Below, piece by piece: positions 26,987-36,232 of a DNA stretch of 64,000 nucleotides (positions within the stretch are counted from its first letter, which is position 1; each line of letters opens with the position of its first letter). The stretch spans positions 124,001 to 188,000 of the forward strand of contig NZ_MOWR01000004.1 of the NCBI RefSeq assembly GCF_001937065.1. The letters run 5' to 3'. The notes under the pieces were generated by a model, which searched no databases, was not told the DNA's origin, and saw only the letters and a program-made list of their open reading frames with translations. The position numbers and the translations under genes are program-made. This DNA comes from Streptococcus sp. 'caviae'. GTDB taxonomy: Bacteria; Bacillota; Bacilli; Lactobacillales; Streptococcaceae.

Positions 26987-27802
26987 TTAAAAAACACGGT
27001 AAACATAAGGGTTTTTAGGCTGCATTGCTCTTGAACTCTGCGAAATGTGCAGCACTGGTAGGGTCTGTTTCAGATTTTGATTGTATTCAACAGAAATTTT
27101 TCCGGAAACCTTCACCCAGGTATTATTGTCATAGTGAGTGTGTCCGCCAGTTGTCAGCAGACCGTAAACGCCCGAATCAGCAATACAGTGGATGATTCCA
27201 AAACGAAAGAGGAACTGGCTGTTTTTATCCATGGGATCATTGTAGATAAAGCCGACATACTCAATTTGACGGTTTTTAAATTCATCTGGGAAGAGGTAGA
27301 TAATCTCCATCACTTCCATGTAATTCTGCGTGGTAATCTGCAGTTTTCCGCTGCCCTTATATTTGTTTAAGGTGGTCCGCATTTCTTTTTGATAAGCTGA
27401 TTTGGTAAAATACAGACTGGTATCTGGCTTAAGGTACTGAACACGAGTGCCGTCTGGACTGACACCTGAACCAGCTGATCCAGCCGCCACCGGGAAATGA
27501 TAGCCTTTAGCCGAAACGGTTGTCGAATCTAAAGACACTGTTGGCACTAAGAGTCCGACAAAAATCGGTACAGCCAGGATAAGGGGGCTGAAGAACTTAG
27601 CCCATTTTCCCGACAGATGGGAGGGGACTTTTAAATTTTTCATCCAAATGGTCAGCTGTACAACTGCTAAAATAAAGGACAGGACCATAGAAATGTATGC
27701 TAGGTAGGAGTAGTGAGTGTTGATGTAACGGTCCAGCTTTCCGGAGAGCTGCAAATACATGCCCAATTCAAAGTAGCCTGCAAGAATCAAAAAACGAATC
27801 AT
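26987..27802 (-). CDS. YcgQ-like membrane protein (TIGR03943 family)
   Basis: 271 residues: two or three N-terminal hydrophobic segments (to about residue 95), then an extracytoplasmic domain of about 170 residues with a GFIYNDPMD motif and HCIADSGVYGL around 200. Always paired with a YcgR-type permease; here the start overlaps the permease stop by 1 nt (TAATG) with a GGGGGTGA ribosome site. Likely one transport or metal-handling complex, but substrate unknown. Confidence 0.82.
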   Translation of the reverse strand: MIRFLILAGYFELGMYLQLSGKLDRYINTHYSYLAYISMVLSFILAVVQLTIWMKNLKVPSHLSGKWAKFFSPLILAVPIFVGLLVPTVSLDSTTVSAKGYHFPVAAGSAGSGVSPDGTRVQYLKPDTSLYFTKSAYQKEMRTTLNKYKGSGKLQITTQNYMEVMEIIYLFPDEFKNRQIEYVGFIYNDPMDKNSQFLFRFGIIHCIADSGVYGLLTTGGHTHYDNNTWVKVSGKISVEYNQNLKQTLPVLHISQSSRAMQPKNPYVYRVF

Positions 27803-28704
27803 TAAATCACCCCCACAATCAGGCAGTAAATGATGATGACCAGGCTTGATGTACCGACAAACTGCACAATAAATTTGCCTTTAAAGACATTTTTCATCAT
27901 CATCAGATTTTTAATATCTACCATCGGACCAATAAGCAGGAAGGCCACCACAGGAGCAACACCAAAGGTTGCCAGAAGCGATGTTCCGATAAAAGCGTCG
28001 GCTTCGCTGCACAGTGACAGAATAAAGGCTAGGAGCATCATAATAAGGATAGCCGTTAAGGGATTGTGGCCGATGGTGGTCAAAATCCGAGTTGGAACAT
28101 AAATTTGCATGGCGGCAGCGACCAGGCTGCCAAAGATCAGATAGCGTCCCGTATCAAAGAGTTCATCAACCGCATGAGCCAGGGCATAAAAGATTTTTTG
28201 GTAGATTTTTTTATCAGAGTAATCGTGGTAATGGCAGGGCTTGGCACTTTCTTTGGTGATATTTTCATCAGTCAAAAAGCCCAGCAGAATACCCAAAGAT
28301 ATGGCAACGATAATGGCACCGAACAGTCTGAGAAAGACAAAGCGCCAAGAATTGCCGAAGGCCGAAAAAGTCGCAAAGAGGACAATTGGGTTAATAATAG
28401 GCGCCGTTGCCAAAAAAGGGATAGCGGTATAGCTGGGAACTTTTTTCTCCAAAAAACGATTGACAATGGGAACAATTCCGCATTCGCAGGAAGGAAAGAC
28501 AAAGCCTATAAAAGTTCCAAAAAGAATCCGCGGAATCTTGTGCTTAGGAAGGTATTTTTGAACCAGGCCAGGTGTCAGATAGACCTCAATGAAGCCTGAC
28601 AGAATAGCTCCCAGCAAAATAAAAGGCAGGGCCTCAATAATAATGGAGAGAAAGATAGCCAGACACTGCAGAACACTGGCAGGCAGATGGTTAAAAACAG
28701 CCAT
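27802..28704 (-). CDS. YcgR-like permease (UPF0718 family)
   Basis: 300 residues, 8-9 hydrophobic segments in two halves. Conserved Cys motif PSCECGIVPIVNRF near residue 72 and a second-half acidic motif LSLCSEADAFIG near 235 are typical of this permease family, sometimes linked to metal or arsenic export. First of the two-gene unit with the YcgQ-like partner and 5 nt downstream of the tiny gene at 28710-28847. Confidence 0.85.
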   Translation of the reverse strand: MAVFNHLPASVLQCLAIFLSIIIEALPFILLGAILSGFIEVYLTPGLVQKYLPKHKIPRILFGTFIGFVFPSCECGIVPIVNRFLEKKVPSYTAIPFLATAPIINPIVLFATFSAFGNSWRFVFLRLFGAIIVAISLGILLGFLTDENITKESAKPCHYHDYSDKKIYQKIFYALAHAVDELFDTGRYLIFGSLVAAAMQIYVPTRILTTIGHNPLTAILIMMLLAFILSLCSEADAFIGTSLLATFGVAPVVAFLLIGPMVDIKNLMMMKNVFKGKFIVQFVGTSSLVIIIYCLIVGVI

Positions 28705-28709
28705 AAAAC

Positions 28710-28847
28710 TTATTTCTTATCTTTCTGCTTGTTTTTTTGCTCGCCGTCTTTGGCATCCGGAAATGTCACATCTTCCAGATCAGGAAGTTTGGCAAAGTTT
28801 TCCATCATCTTTTCCAGTTCATCTTTTTTCTTAAATGTAATAGCCAT
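28710..28847 (-). CDS. 45-residue acidic/basic small protein
   Basis: Reading minus from the ATG at 28847: MAITFKKKDELEKMMENFAK, then LPDLEDVTF and a Lys-rich tail ending at TAA 28710-28712. GAGG sits 8 nt upstream. No signal peptide or membrane segment. It stops 5 nt before the permease start, so it is probably the first gene of that operon. Small proteins of this look are annotated next to this permease in other streptococci (SPJ_0845-like), from memory only. Confidence 0.65.
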   Translation of the reverse strand: MAITFKKKDELEKMMENFAKLPDLEDVTFPDAKDGEQKNKQKDKK

Positions 28848-28904
28848 AAAAATACCTCATTTCTAAATCAATAGTATTATTATACTACCAAATAAAAAAA
28901 TATG

Positions 28905-28918
28905 ACAGTTTAAACTGT
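28905..28918. promoter_or_regulatory. Palindrome between divergent operons
   Basis: ACAGTTTAAACTGT is a perfect 14-bp palindrome in the gap between the minus-strand permease operon and the plus-strand luciferase-like gene. A plausible operator; no regulator gene is adjacent. Confidence 0.4.
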
Positions 28919-29003
28919 GCCTGTCAGGAAAACAAATAGATTGTAATTACTACTAATTAGTGATATCATGTTGCTATTAGCATGATAGACAGGAGTGATT
29001 GAT

Positions 29004-30050
29004 ATGACAATTGAATTAGGAATTTCAACCTTTGGTGAGACAACACCTCTTGAAAAGACGGGACAGGTGCTTTCTCATGATCAGCGTATCCGTGAATTGA
29101 TTGAGGAAATTGAGCTGGCGGATCAGGTTGGCTTGGACATCTATGCTGTTGGTGAGCACCACCGAGAAGATTTTGCTGTCTCTGCCCCTGAAATTGTACT
29201 GGCTGCTGGCAGTGTTAACACCAAGCATATTCGCTTATCAAGTGCTGTAACCATTCTTTCTTCGATTGATCCCGTGCGTGTTTACCAGCAGTATGCGACC
29301 ATCGATGCGCTGTCAAACGGCCGGGCAGAAATCATGGCAGGCCGCGGTTCCTTTATTGAATCGTTCCCGCTTTTTGGCTACGATTTAAAAGATTACGATG
29401 AACTTTTCAACGAAAAGCTGGACATGCTTTTGATGATTAAAAATCAAACCAATCTGAAGTGGAAGGGCGAATTGACTCAGTCTGTTGATAACCGTCCGGT
29501 CTATCCGCGTGCGGTGCAAAAAGATTTTCCCATTTGGGTAGCTACAGGCGGCAACCTTGATTCTACTGTAAGAATTGCCGAGCAAGGCCTTCCTATCGCC
29601 TATGCAGCTATCGGCGGCAATCCCAAAGCCTTTAGACAGCTGGTTCGTATTTATAAGGAAATTGGCAGCAGGCACGGTCACCGTCCGGAGCAGTTAAAAG
29701 TCGCTGCTCATTCATGGGGCTGGATTGAAGAAGATAGGCAGTCTGCTGTTGAGCATTATTTCTATCCAACCAAACAGACGGTTGACAATATTGCCAAAGG
29801 ACGTCCGCACTGGCGGGAAATGACCAAGGAGCAATACCTAGAAGCTGTTGGCCCTGATGGTGCCATGTTTGTCGGAGATCCGGAACATGTGGCACAAAAG
29901 ATCATCAGCATTATTGAAGACTTGGAATTAGACCGCTTCATGCTGCACTTGCCAGTTGGTTCAATGCCGCACGAAGAGACGCTCAAAGCTATCCAATTAT
30001 ACGGGGAACAAACCGCTCCAATAGTCAGAAAACATTTCGATAACAAGTAA
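29004..30050 (+). CDS. Luciferase-like FMN-dependent monooxygenase family protein
   Basis: 348 residues, bacterial-luciferase-like TIM barrel. Motifs GEHHREDFAVSAPE near residue 50 and MAGRGSFIESF near 110 belong to the single-component LLM class. These enzymes use reduced FMN to oxidise varied substrates; the substrate here is unknown. Start 29004 chosen because AGGAG (28991-28995) is 8 nt upstream; a GTG at 28995 lies in the ribosome site. Single gene ending in a terminator shared with the converging activase gene. Confidence 0.87.
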   Translation: MTIELGISTFGETTPLEKTGQVLSHDQRIRELIEEIELADQVGLDIYAVGEHHREDFAVSAPEIVLAAGSVNTKHIRLSSAVTILSSIDPVRVYQQYATIDALSNGRAEIMAGRGSFIESFPLFGYDLKDYDELFNEKLDMLLMIKNQTNLKWKGELTQSVDNRPVYPRAVQKDFPIWVATGGNLDSTVRIAEQGLPIAYAAIGGNPKAFRQLVRIYKEIGSRHGHRPEQLKVAAHSWGWIEEDRQSAVEHYFYPTKQTVDNIAKGRPHWREMTKEQYLEAVGPDGAMFVGDPEHVAQKIISIIEDLELDRFMLHLPVGSMPHEETLKAIQLYGEQTAPIVRKHFDNK

Positions 30051-30079
30051 AGGCTTTTGCTGCTAACAACAAAAGCCTT
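30048..30079. terminator. Hairpin between converging genes
   Basis: AAAGGCTTTTG pairs perfectly with CAAAAGCCTTT around a 10-nt loop; usable from both sides. Confidence 0.8.
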
Positions 30080-30087
30080 TACCATAG

Positions 30088-30864
30088 CTAGAAAGAACAG
30101 TCTATACCGTGTTTTAGAAACACGGCTTGATAGTCATAGAGATCTTCAGGATGCAGCGCGGCATAATCAGCCATGGCATAGCTGCGGTATAAAAGCTGGT
30201 ATTTGTTTTGACCAAACTGGTGGAAGGGAAGGAGCTGCACCTTATTAACTCTCATATCCTTAAATAAGGCGGCAAACTGCTCGGCATCTTCCAGACTATT
30301 GTTAAAATCAGGAATCACAGGAATTCTGAGTACAATTATTTTATTATGAGTAAAAGCATAGGTGATATTTTTGATGATGAGGCTGTTATTGACGCCGGTC
30401 ACCTTGCGGTGCCGGAGCGTACTGTAATGTTTCAAATCGGTGTAAATAAAATCAGCATATTGAATCAGCTCAGCAAATGTCTCATGGGGAGCAAAGGCTG
30501 TTGTTTCGATGGCTGTGTGAAGCCCTTCTGATTTGGCGCGCTGCAAAATAGCTTTGGCAAAATCTGACTGAGCAAAAATCTCACCGCCTGACAGGGTCAG
30601 CCCGCCGCCGGATTCTTCATAAAAATCAATATCCTTTAATACTTCAGCCATAATTTCATCAACTGTTTTTTCTTCTCCCATGATGATAGACTGTTTTGTC
30701 GAGGCATCCATCATTTCTTCCGGCTCATGCTTTTGTGATTCAGGATTAGAGCACCAAGGGCAGCGCAGCGGACAGCCCTTTAAAAAAACGGTTGTCCGAA
30801 TACCCGGACCGTCGTGGATAGAAAAGTGCTGAATGTTAAAAATAATTCCCTTTTCACCTGCCAT
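30088..30864 (-). CDS. pflC: Glycyl-radical enzyme activating enzyme (radical SAM)
   Basis: 258 residues. The radical SAM cluster motif CPLRCPWC lies near residue 30, followed by GGE-type motif LTLSGGEI near 80. Uses S-adenosylmethionine to place the radical on the glycine of the enzyme at 33073. Unlike longer activases of this group it has no ferredoxin-like Cys clusters between the SAM motif and the GGE region. Start 30864 follows AAGGAGA; an upstream in-frame ATG at 30924 lacks one. It is transcribed away from its target gene. Symbol as used for the S. mutans homologue. Confidence 0.88.
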   Translation of the reverse strand: MAGEKGIIFNIQHFSIHDGPGIRTTVFLKGCPLRCPWCSNPESQKHEPEEMMDASTKQSIIMGEEKTVDEIMAEVLKDIDFYEESGGGLTLSGGEIFAQSDFAKAILQRAKSEGLHTAIETTAFAPHETFAELIQYADFIYTDLKHYSTLRHRKVTGVNNSLIIKNITYAFTHNKIIVLRIPVIPDFNNSLEDAEQFAALFKDMRVNKVQLLPFHQFGQNKYQLLYRSYAMADYAALHPEDLYDYQAVFLKHGIDCSF

Positions 30865-30991
30865 CGTTTTTCTCCTTATCTCTTTCTTACATTTTAGTAT
30901 AACATTCGAAAGAAAACAATTCAATTACGAACGTAAAAATAATCCTTTTATTTTCCCTCTTTTTTTGTTAAAATGGACATGAGGTAAAATT

Positions 30992-31735
30992 ATGACGCGT
31001 TCGGAATATATTTTAAAATTATTATCACAGGCTGAAAAGATAGATGTCAATACTCTGTCTGAAAAACTGGGTGTTTCAAAAGTCACTGTCCGCAAGGATC
31101 TGGATAAGCTGGAAGAAAAAGGTCTTTTGCGGCGTGAGCATGGCTATGCTGTTTTAAACAGCGGCGACAATATCAATGTGCGGCTTTCTTTTAATTACGA
31201 TATTAAAAAGAAAATTGCAGCAGCAGCAGCCCGACTGGTGTCGGATAATGACACGATCATTATTGAATCGGGTTCGACCTGTGCCTTGCTGGCTGAGATT
31301 ATTTGTCAAAACAGACGCGGTGTAACCATCATCACGAACTCTTATTTCATTGCGGATTATGTTCGCAGCTATGATTCCTGCAAGATTATCTTGCTGGGAG
31401 GAGAATATCAAAAGCATTCTCAGGTAACTGTGGGGCCTCTGCTCAAGGAAATGCTGGCTTATTTTCGTGTCAGTTACGCTTTTGTCGGCGCTGACGGTTT
31501 TGACGAAGGGCTGGGCTTTACAGGCAAGGATTTAATGCGTTCAGAAGCAGTTGCCAGAATGTCAGAGGCGGCAGATAAAACCATCATTTTGACGGATTCT
31601 TCCAAGTTTCACCACCGCGGAACGGTCAGCCAATTTGGTCTCAGTCAGATTCAAAAAGTTATCACTGATGACCATATTCCGGCAGACAAAGAAGCCATTC
31701 TTAAAAAGCAAGGCATTATTGTTGAGAAAGTATAG
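30992..31735 (+). CDS. DeoR-family transcriptional regulator
   Basis: 247 residues. N-terminal winged helix (SEYILKLLSQAEKIDVNTLSEKLGVSKVTVRKDLDKLEE, residues about 3-45) and a DeoRC sugar-phosphate sensor domain with SGSTCALLAE and GADGFDEGLGFTG. Usually a repressor released by a phosphorylated sugar. Divergent from the activase gene and upstream of the SorC regulator, so it probably controls the glycyl-radical cluster on both sides; matching motifs are described separately. GAGG precedes the ATG. Confidence 0.88.
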   Translation: MTRSEYILKLLSQAEKIDVNTLSEKLGVSKVTVRKDLDKLEEKGLLRREHGYAVLNSGDNINVRLSFNYDIKKKIAAAAARLVSDNDTIIIESGSTCALLAEIICQNRRGVTIITNSYFIADYVRSYDSCKIILLGGEYQKHSQVTVGPLLKEMLAYFRVSYAFVGADGFDEGLGFTGKDLMRSEAVARMSEAADKTIILTDSSKFHHRGTVSQFGLSQIQKVITDDHIPADKEAILKKQGIIVEKV

Positions 31736-31827
31736 TTTTTGAGGCATCACAACAAACAGGCTTTCAAAGGGCCTGCTGCAAATGAAAGCCGAGTTTTAAA
31801 TGCGCTTAGTTTCCATGAGGGTCTGCT

Positions 31828-32790
31828 ATGAATGATTATCGTAAGAAACAGCTGGCAAAGGTCGCTTATCTTTACTACATCGAAGGCAAAAATCAAGCTG
31901 AAATTTCCCAAGAGCTGGGAATCTATCGGACGACTGTCAGCCGTATGCTGGCGCGTGCCAAGCAGGAGGGCATCGTTCAAATCAGTATTGAAGGTCTCGA
32001 CAGCAGCCTCTTTCAGCTGGAAAATTACATTAAAGATAAATACGGTCTGAAAAGTATTGAAATTGTCCCGAGCACGAGCAAGAAGAAAGCCCTGGATAAT
32101 CAGGTCGCACAGGCAGCGGCAGCTCTGATTCATCAGCTGCTCTCCAATCAAAGCCGGGTTGGTATTTCTTGGGGAAGTACGCTGAGCCGTGTGGTTGCAG
32201 CCCTGCCCTTTAAACAGCTGAAAAATACTCATTTTTATCCTTTGGCCGGCGGTCCCAGCTATATCAATGTCCGCTACCATGTCAATACTCTGGTCTATGA
32301 ACTGGCTAGAAAATGCCAGGGGAAGGCTTCCTTTGTCAATGCTGCAATTATTCAGCAAAATCAGGAACTGGCGGCCGGTGTTTTTGCTTCCCAAGAGTTT
32401 GCAGATATTAAAAAGAATTGGGAGCAGTTAGATTTGGCTATTGTTGGTATCGGCGGCAAAATGAAAGAGAACAGACAGTGGCTGGATATGCTGACCGAAG
32501 AAGACTTTCAGCAGATAGCAGAAAGTCAGGCTGTGGGTGAGGTCTGCTGCCGTTTCTTAAACAGTCAGGGTCAGGAAATATTTAAAGACTTGGATCAACG
32601 CACTGTTGCTATTTCTTTGGCAGCTCTAAAAGAAGTCAAGGATTCAGTTGCTGTTGCCTATGGGGCTGCTAAAGCAGCAGCTATTTTGGCTGTCCTAAAG
32701 CAGCACTATGTGAATCATTTAGTGACAGACGAAGCAACGGCTCTGGCATTGTTGGAAGAAGATCAGGACTTTGCTTTTTCAGTAAATTAA
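31828..32790 (+). CDS. SorC-family sugar-binding transcriptional regulator
   Basis: 320 residues: N-terminal helix-turn-helix (QAEISQELGIYRTTVSRMLARAKQEGIV, about 20-48) and a C-terminal SugarBP domain (60-315) with GISWGSTLSRV. The family binds phosphosugars and acts as activator or repressor on palindromic sites. It lies directly before the promoter of the glycyl-radical operon, whose upstream palindrome at 32941 is a good candidate site. Ribosome site GAGGGT. A hairpin-forming stretch (GGCTTTC/GAAAGCC) separates it from the DeoR gene. Confidence 0.87.
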   Translation: MNDYRKKQLAKVAYLYYIEGKNQAEISQELGIYRTTVSRMLARAKQEGIVQISIEGLDSSLFQLENYIKDKYGLKSIEIVPSTSKKKALDNQVAQAAAALIHQLLSNQSRVGISWGSTLSRVVAALPFKQLKNTHFYPLAGGPSYINVRYHVNTLVYELARKCQGKASFVNAAIIQQNQELAAGVFASQEFADIKKNWEQLDLAIVGIGGKMKENRQWLDMLTEEDFQQIAESQAVGEVCCRFLNSQGQEIFKDLDQRTVAISLAALKEVKDSVAVAYGAAKAAAILAVLKQHYVNHLVTDEATALALLEEDQDFAFSVN

Positions 32791-32940
32791 GTTTTAAAAA
32801 TATGAGCTGGCCTGCCTGTCTATCAGCTGCTTTAACAGACTAAAGAGCGGTCAAACCAGCTGTAATCAGTTTTGCAGAGGTGAAAGCACAAATTATTTCC
32901 CTAAGGAATGATTTGTTTTTTCCCTCTTTTTTTTATGGGA

Positions 32941-32960
32941 AATTGCACATTTGTGCAATT
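32941..32960. promoter_or_regulatory. Candidate SorC operator
   Basis: AATTGCACA-TT-TGTGCAATT, 9-bp perfect arms, centred about 78 nt before the predicted start site at 33028 and 150 nt after the SorC gene. Position suits an activator. Confidence 0.5.
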
Positions 32961-32992
32961 ATAGCAGACTTCAGAAAAGTTGTGGTTTTAAC

Positions 32993-33021
32993 TTGTTTTC
33001 ATTCGGCGAGCATGTTATTAT
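32993..33021 (+). promoter_or_regulatory. Promoter of the glycyl-radical operon
   Basis: TTGTTT, 17-nt spacer, TATTAT. The start site near 33028 falls on the dyad TTTTCGAAAGAAGCGAAAA (33023-33041), a possible DeoR repressor site; a related TTCGAAAGAA lies at about 30904 in front of the activase gene. Confidence 0.6.
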
Positions 33022-33072
33022 ATTTTCGAAAGAAGCGAAAATAATTTCAAATGAAAGAAAACGGAGGCCGAT

Positions 33073-35529
33073 ATGAGTTCTCAACGTTTAACGCAACATT
33101 ATACCAACGATGTCCAAACGAATTCTCAAAAACATTTTGGCTACCTGACTGAACGGATGTACGCTTACCGGAACAAGGTGCTTGATAAAAAGCCTTATAT
33201 TGATGCGGAACGTGCTATTTTAGCGACCGAAAGCTATCAGGAACATCAGGAAAAGCCAACTGTTTTAAAGCGGGCCTACATGCTCAAAACTATTTTGGAG
33301 AAGATGAGCATCTATATTGATGACGAGACCATGATTGTCGGCAATCAGGCGTCAGGAGATAAGGATGCACCGATTTTTCCTGAATATACCCTGAAGTTTG
33401 TGATGGATGAGCTTGATTTGTTTGAAAAACGAGACGGCGATGTTTTCTATATTACCGATGAGACAAAAGAGCAGCTGCGCTCCATTGCTCCATTTTGGCA
33501 AAACAACAATTTGCGCGCCCGTGCAGAAGTTATGCTTCCAGAGGAAGTTCAGGTTTACATGGAAACAGGCTTTTTTGGAATGGAAGGCAAGATGAACTCA
33601 GGCGATGCTCACCTGGCAGTTAATTATCAAAAGCTGCTGGAGCAGGGCCTTGTCGGTTTTGAAAAAAGAACGCGTCAGGCTAAGGCCGGTCTTGATTTGA
33701 CAGAACCTTCCAGCATTGATAAGTATCATTTTTACGATGCCATTTTAATAACGATTGAAGCTGTTAAACATTATGCCGAGCGCTTTGTTCGTTTGGCCAA
33801 AGAGATGGCCCAAACGGCTTCTGGCAAACGCCGTCAGGAGCTTCTGGAAATCGCGGCTATTTGTTCTCGCGTGCCTTATCAGCCAGCACGGACTTTTGCC
33901 GAAGCTATTCAGTCGGTTTGGTTTATTCAGTGCATTCTGCAAATTGAATCCAACGGCCACTCTTTGTCTTACGGCCGTTTTGACCAATACATGTATCCTT
34001 ATGCTGAAGCGGACTTAAGAGCGGGACGTGAGACCGAAAACTCCATTGTAGAGCGTCTGACAAACCTCTGGATTAAAACGCTGACGATTAATAAGGTCCG
34101 CAGTCAGGCCCATACCTTTTCATCAGCCGGCAGCCCGCTTTATCAAAATGTGACAATCGGAGGTCAGACGCGCACGAAAAAGGATGCTGTCAATCGCCTG
34201 TCCTTCTTGGTTCTGAAATCAGTTGCGCAGACACACCTGCCCCAGCCCAATCTGACGGTTCGTTACCATGCAGGGCTTAATCCTGACTTCATGAATGAGG
34301 CGATTGAGGTGATGAAGCTTGGCTTTGGTATGCCGGCCTTTAACAATGATGAGATAATTATCCCGTCCTTTATAGCTAAAGGAGTTGCCGAAGCAGATGC
34401 CTATGACTACAGTGCTATCGGCTGTGTGGAAACAGCTGTTCCTGGTAAATGGGGCTACCGCTGCACAGGTATGAGCTATATGAATTTTCCTAAGGTACTT
34501 CTTATTGCAATGAATGACGGTATCGACCCGGCTTCTGGCAAGCGTTTCACACCGGGATACGGTCACTTTACGCAGATGAAATCTTTTGCTGATTTAAGAG
34601 CTGCTTGGGAGAAGACCCTTCGTTACTTGACCCGGATGAGTGTTATTGTTGAAAATGCGATTGATCTCAGTCTGGAACGCGAAGTCCCGGATATTCTCTG
34701 TTCGGCTTTAACAGATGACTGTATCGGCCGCGGCAAACATCTCAAAGAAGGCGGGGCTGTCTATGATTATATTTCCGGTCTTCAAGTCGGTATTGCCAAT
34801 CTGGCCGACTCACTGGCTGCTATTAAAAAGTTAGTCTTTGAGGAAGGGCGTTTGACAACAGCTGAACTTTGGGAAGCCCTGCAATCAGATTATGCAGGTG
34901 AACGGGGCGAAGAAATCCGCCAAATGCTTATCAATGATGCTCCTAAATATGGCAATGACAACGATTATGCTGATAAGCTGGTGACAGAAGCCTATGATGT
35001 TTATATTGATGAAATCGCTAAATATCCCAATACCCGTTACGGCCGCGGACCAATTGGCGGTATCCGCTATTCCGGAACATCCTCTATTTCGGCTAATGTC
35101 GGTCAGGGCCGCGGAACCTTGGCGACGCCTGACGGACGTCATGCAGGAACGCCTTTGGCTGAAGGGTGCTCGCCTTCCCACAATATGGATCAAAATGGAC
35201 CAACCTCAGTTCTTAAGTCCGTTTCAAGATTGCCGACAGCTGAAATTGTCGGCGGCGTCTTGCTGAATCAGAAGGTCAATCCGCAGACACTGGCCAGGGA
35301 AGAAGACAAGCAAAAGCTGATCGCTTTGCTCAGAACCTTCTTCAATCGTCTGCACGGCTATCACATTCAGTACAATGTGGTTTCCCGCGAGATTTTAATA
35401 GATGCGCAGAAGCACCCTGAAAAGCACCGCGATTTAATTGTCCGCGTTGCAGGCTATTCAGCCTTCTTCAATGTTTTGTCCAAAGCAACCCAGGACGATA
35501 TTATTGCTCGTACCGAACACACCGTTTAA
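33073..35529 (+). CDS. pflD: Glycyl-radical enzyme, GCVE subgroup (annotated elsewhere as formate acetyltransferase 2)
   Basis: 818 residues. The radical site RVAGYSAFF holds Gly794 and the thiyl Cys is Cys451 in [14 protein letters not shown] with Glu453 two residues on. True pyruvate formate-lyases have two adjacent Cys; a single Cys followed by V-E is the pattern of diol/glycerol dehydratase, choline lyase and related enzymes, so this probably eliminates water or cleaves a bond in a polyol-like substrate. Co-transcribed with an FSA-type aldolase and glycerol dehydrogenase, a grouping also seen in E. coli (pflDC-fsaB-gldA). Works only anaerobically. ACGGAGG precedes the ATG. Symbol after S. 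mutans usage; reaction unknown. Confidence 0.85.
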   Translation: MSSQRLTQHYTNDVQTNSQKHFGYLTERMYAYRNKVLDKKPYIDAERAILATESYQEHQEKPTVLKRAYMLKTILEKMSIYIDDETMIVGNQASGDKDAPIFPEYTLKFVMDELDLFEKRDGDVFYITDETKEQLRSIAPFWQNNNLRARAEVMLPEEVQVYMETGFFGMEGKMNSGDAHLAVNYQKLLEQGLVGFEKRTRQAKAGLDLTEPSSIDKYHFYDAILITIEAVKHYAERFVRLAKEMAQTASGKRRQELLEIAAICSRVPYQPARTFAEAIQSVWFIQCILQIESNGHSLSYGRFDQYMYPYAEADLRAGRETENSIVERLTNLWIKTLTINKVRSQAHTFSSAGSPLYQNVTIGGQTRTKKDAVNRLSFLVLKSVAQTHLPQPNLTVRYHAGLNPDFMNEAIEVMKLGFGMPAFNNDEIIIPSFIAKGVAEADAYDYSAIGCVETAVPGKWGYRCTGMSYMNFPKVLLIAMNDGIDPASGKRFTPGYGHFTQMKSFADLRAAWEKTLRYLTRMSVIVENAIDLSLEREVPDILCSALTDDCIGRGKHLKEGGAVYDYISGLQVGIANLADSLAAIKKLVFEEGRLTTAELWEALQSDYAGERGEEIRQMLINDAPKYGNDNDYADKLVTEAYDVYIDEIAKYPNTRYGRGPIGGIRYSGTSSISANVGQGRGTLATPDGRHAGTPLAEGCSPSHNMDQNGPTSVLKSVSRLPTAEIVGGVLLNQKVNPQTLAREEDKQKLIALLRTFFNRLHGYHIQYNVVSREILIDAQKHPEKHRDLIVRVAGYSAFFNVLSKATQDDIIARTEHTV

Positions 35530-35543
35530 AAGGAGAAAGAACA

Positions 35544-36212
35544 ATGGAATTGATGATAGATAGTTTAAATTTACAGGAAATTGAAAAATGGGCAGCGATT
35601 TTACCGCTTGCCGGCGTGACCTCAAATCCTTCAATCGCTAAAAAAGAAGGCGCGATTGACTTTTTTGAGCAGGCTAAAAAAGTTCGTGACATTATTGGTC
35701 AAGAACCAAGTTTTCATGCTCAGGTTGTTGCGACCGATACTAAGGGGATTATTAAGGACGCTCACAAATTAAGGGATGAATTGGGCGGCAACCTTTATGT
35801 AAAAGTCCCCGTTTCTAAGGCTGGCCTGACGGCTATCAAAGAGCTCAAAAAACAGGGCTTTCAGATCACTGCAACAGCTATTTACACTGTTTTTCAAGGA
35901 CTGTTAGCCATCGAAGCCGGTGCCGATTATTTGGCACCTTACTATAACCGAATGGAAAATCTGAACACGGATTCCAAGGAGGTGATTGCTCAGCTTGCGC
36001 AAGCTATTCAAAATAAGGGAAGGTCAGCTAAGATTTTGGCAGCGAGCTTCAAAAATGTCCATCAGATGACTGAGGCACTGGCTGCAGGCGCCGAGGCTGT
36101 AACAGTAGGCGCAGATGTTCTTGAAGCCGGCTTTGCCAATCCATCCATCCAAAAAGCTGTTGATGATTTTGCAGCTGATTGGAAAGAAACACAAGGGCGT
36201 GATTATATCTGA
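35544..36212 (+). CDS. fsa: Fructose-6-phosphate aldolase / transaldolase-like protein
   Basis: 222 residues, the standard length of the FSA subfamily of class I aldolases. Schiff-base Lys87 in LYVKVPVS, substrate loop [13 protein letters not shown] at 24-36. FSA enzymes join dihydroxyacetone or glycerone with glyceraldehyde-3-phosphate, which links naturally to the dihydroxyacetone made by the next gene. AAAGGAGAAAG precedes the ATG, 14 nt after the glycyl-radical gene. Confidence 0.9.
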   Translation: MELMIDSLNLQEIEKWAAILPLAGVTSNPSIAKKEGAIDFFEQAKKVRDIIGQEPSFHAQVVATDTKGIIKDAHKLRDELGGNLYVKVPVSKAGLTAIKELKKQGFQITATAIYTVFQGLLAIEAGADYLAPYYNRMENLNTDSKEVIAQLAQAIQNKGRSAKILAASFKNVHQMTEALAAGAEAVTVGADVLEAGFANPSIQKAVDDFAADWKETQGRDYI

Positions 36213-36232
36213 TATAAGAAAAGAGGTTATTG

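Noticed and set aside
28066-28599. 177-codon plus-strand ORF opposite the permease gene
   Set aside because: Antisense to a well-supported membrane protein gene; composition is that of a shadow frame and it has no ribosome site.
33073-35529. Annotation as pyruvate formate-lyase
   Set aside because: The active site has one Cys followed by Val-Glu, not two adjacent Cys.
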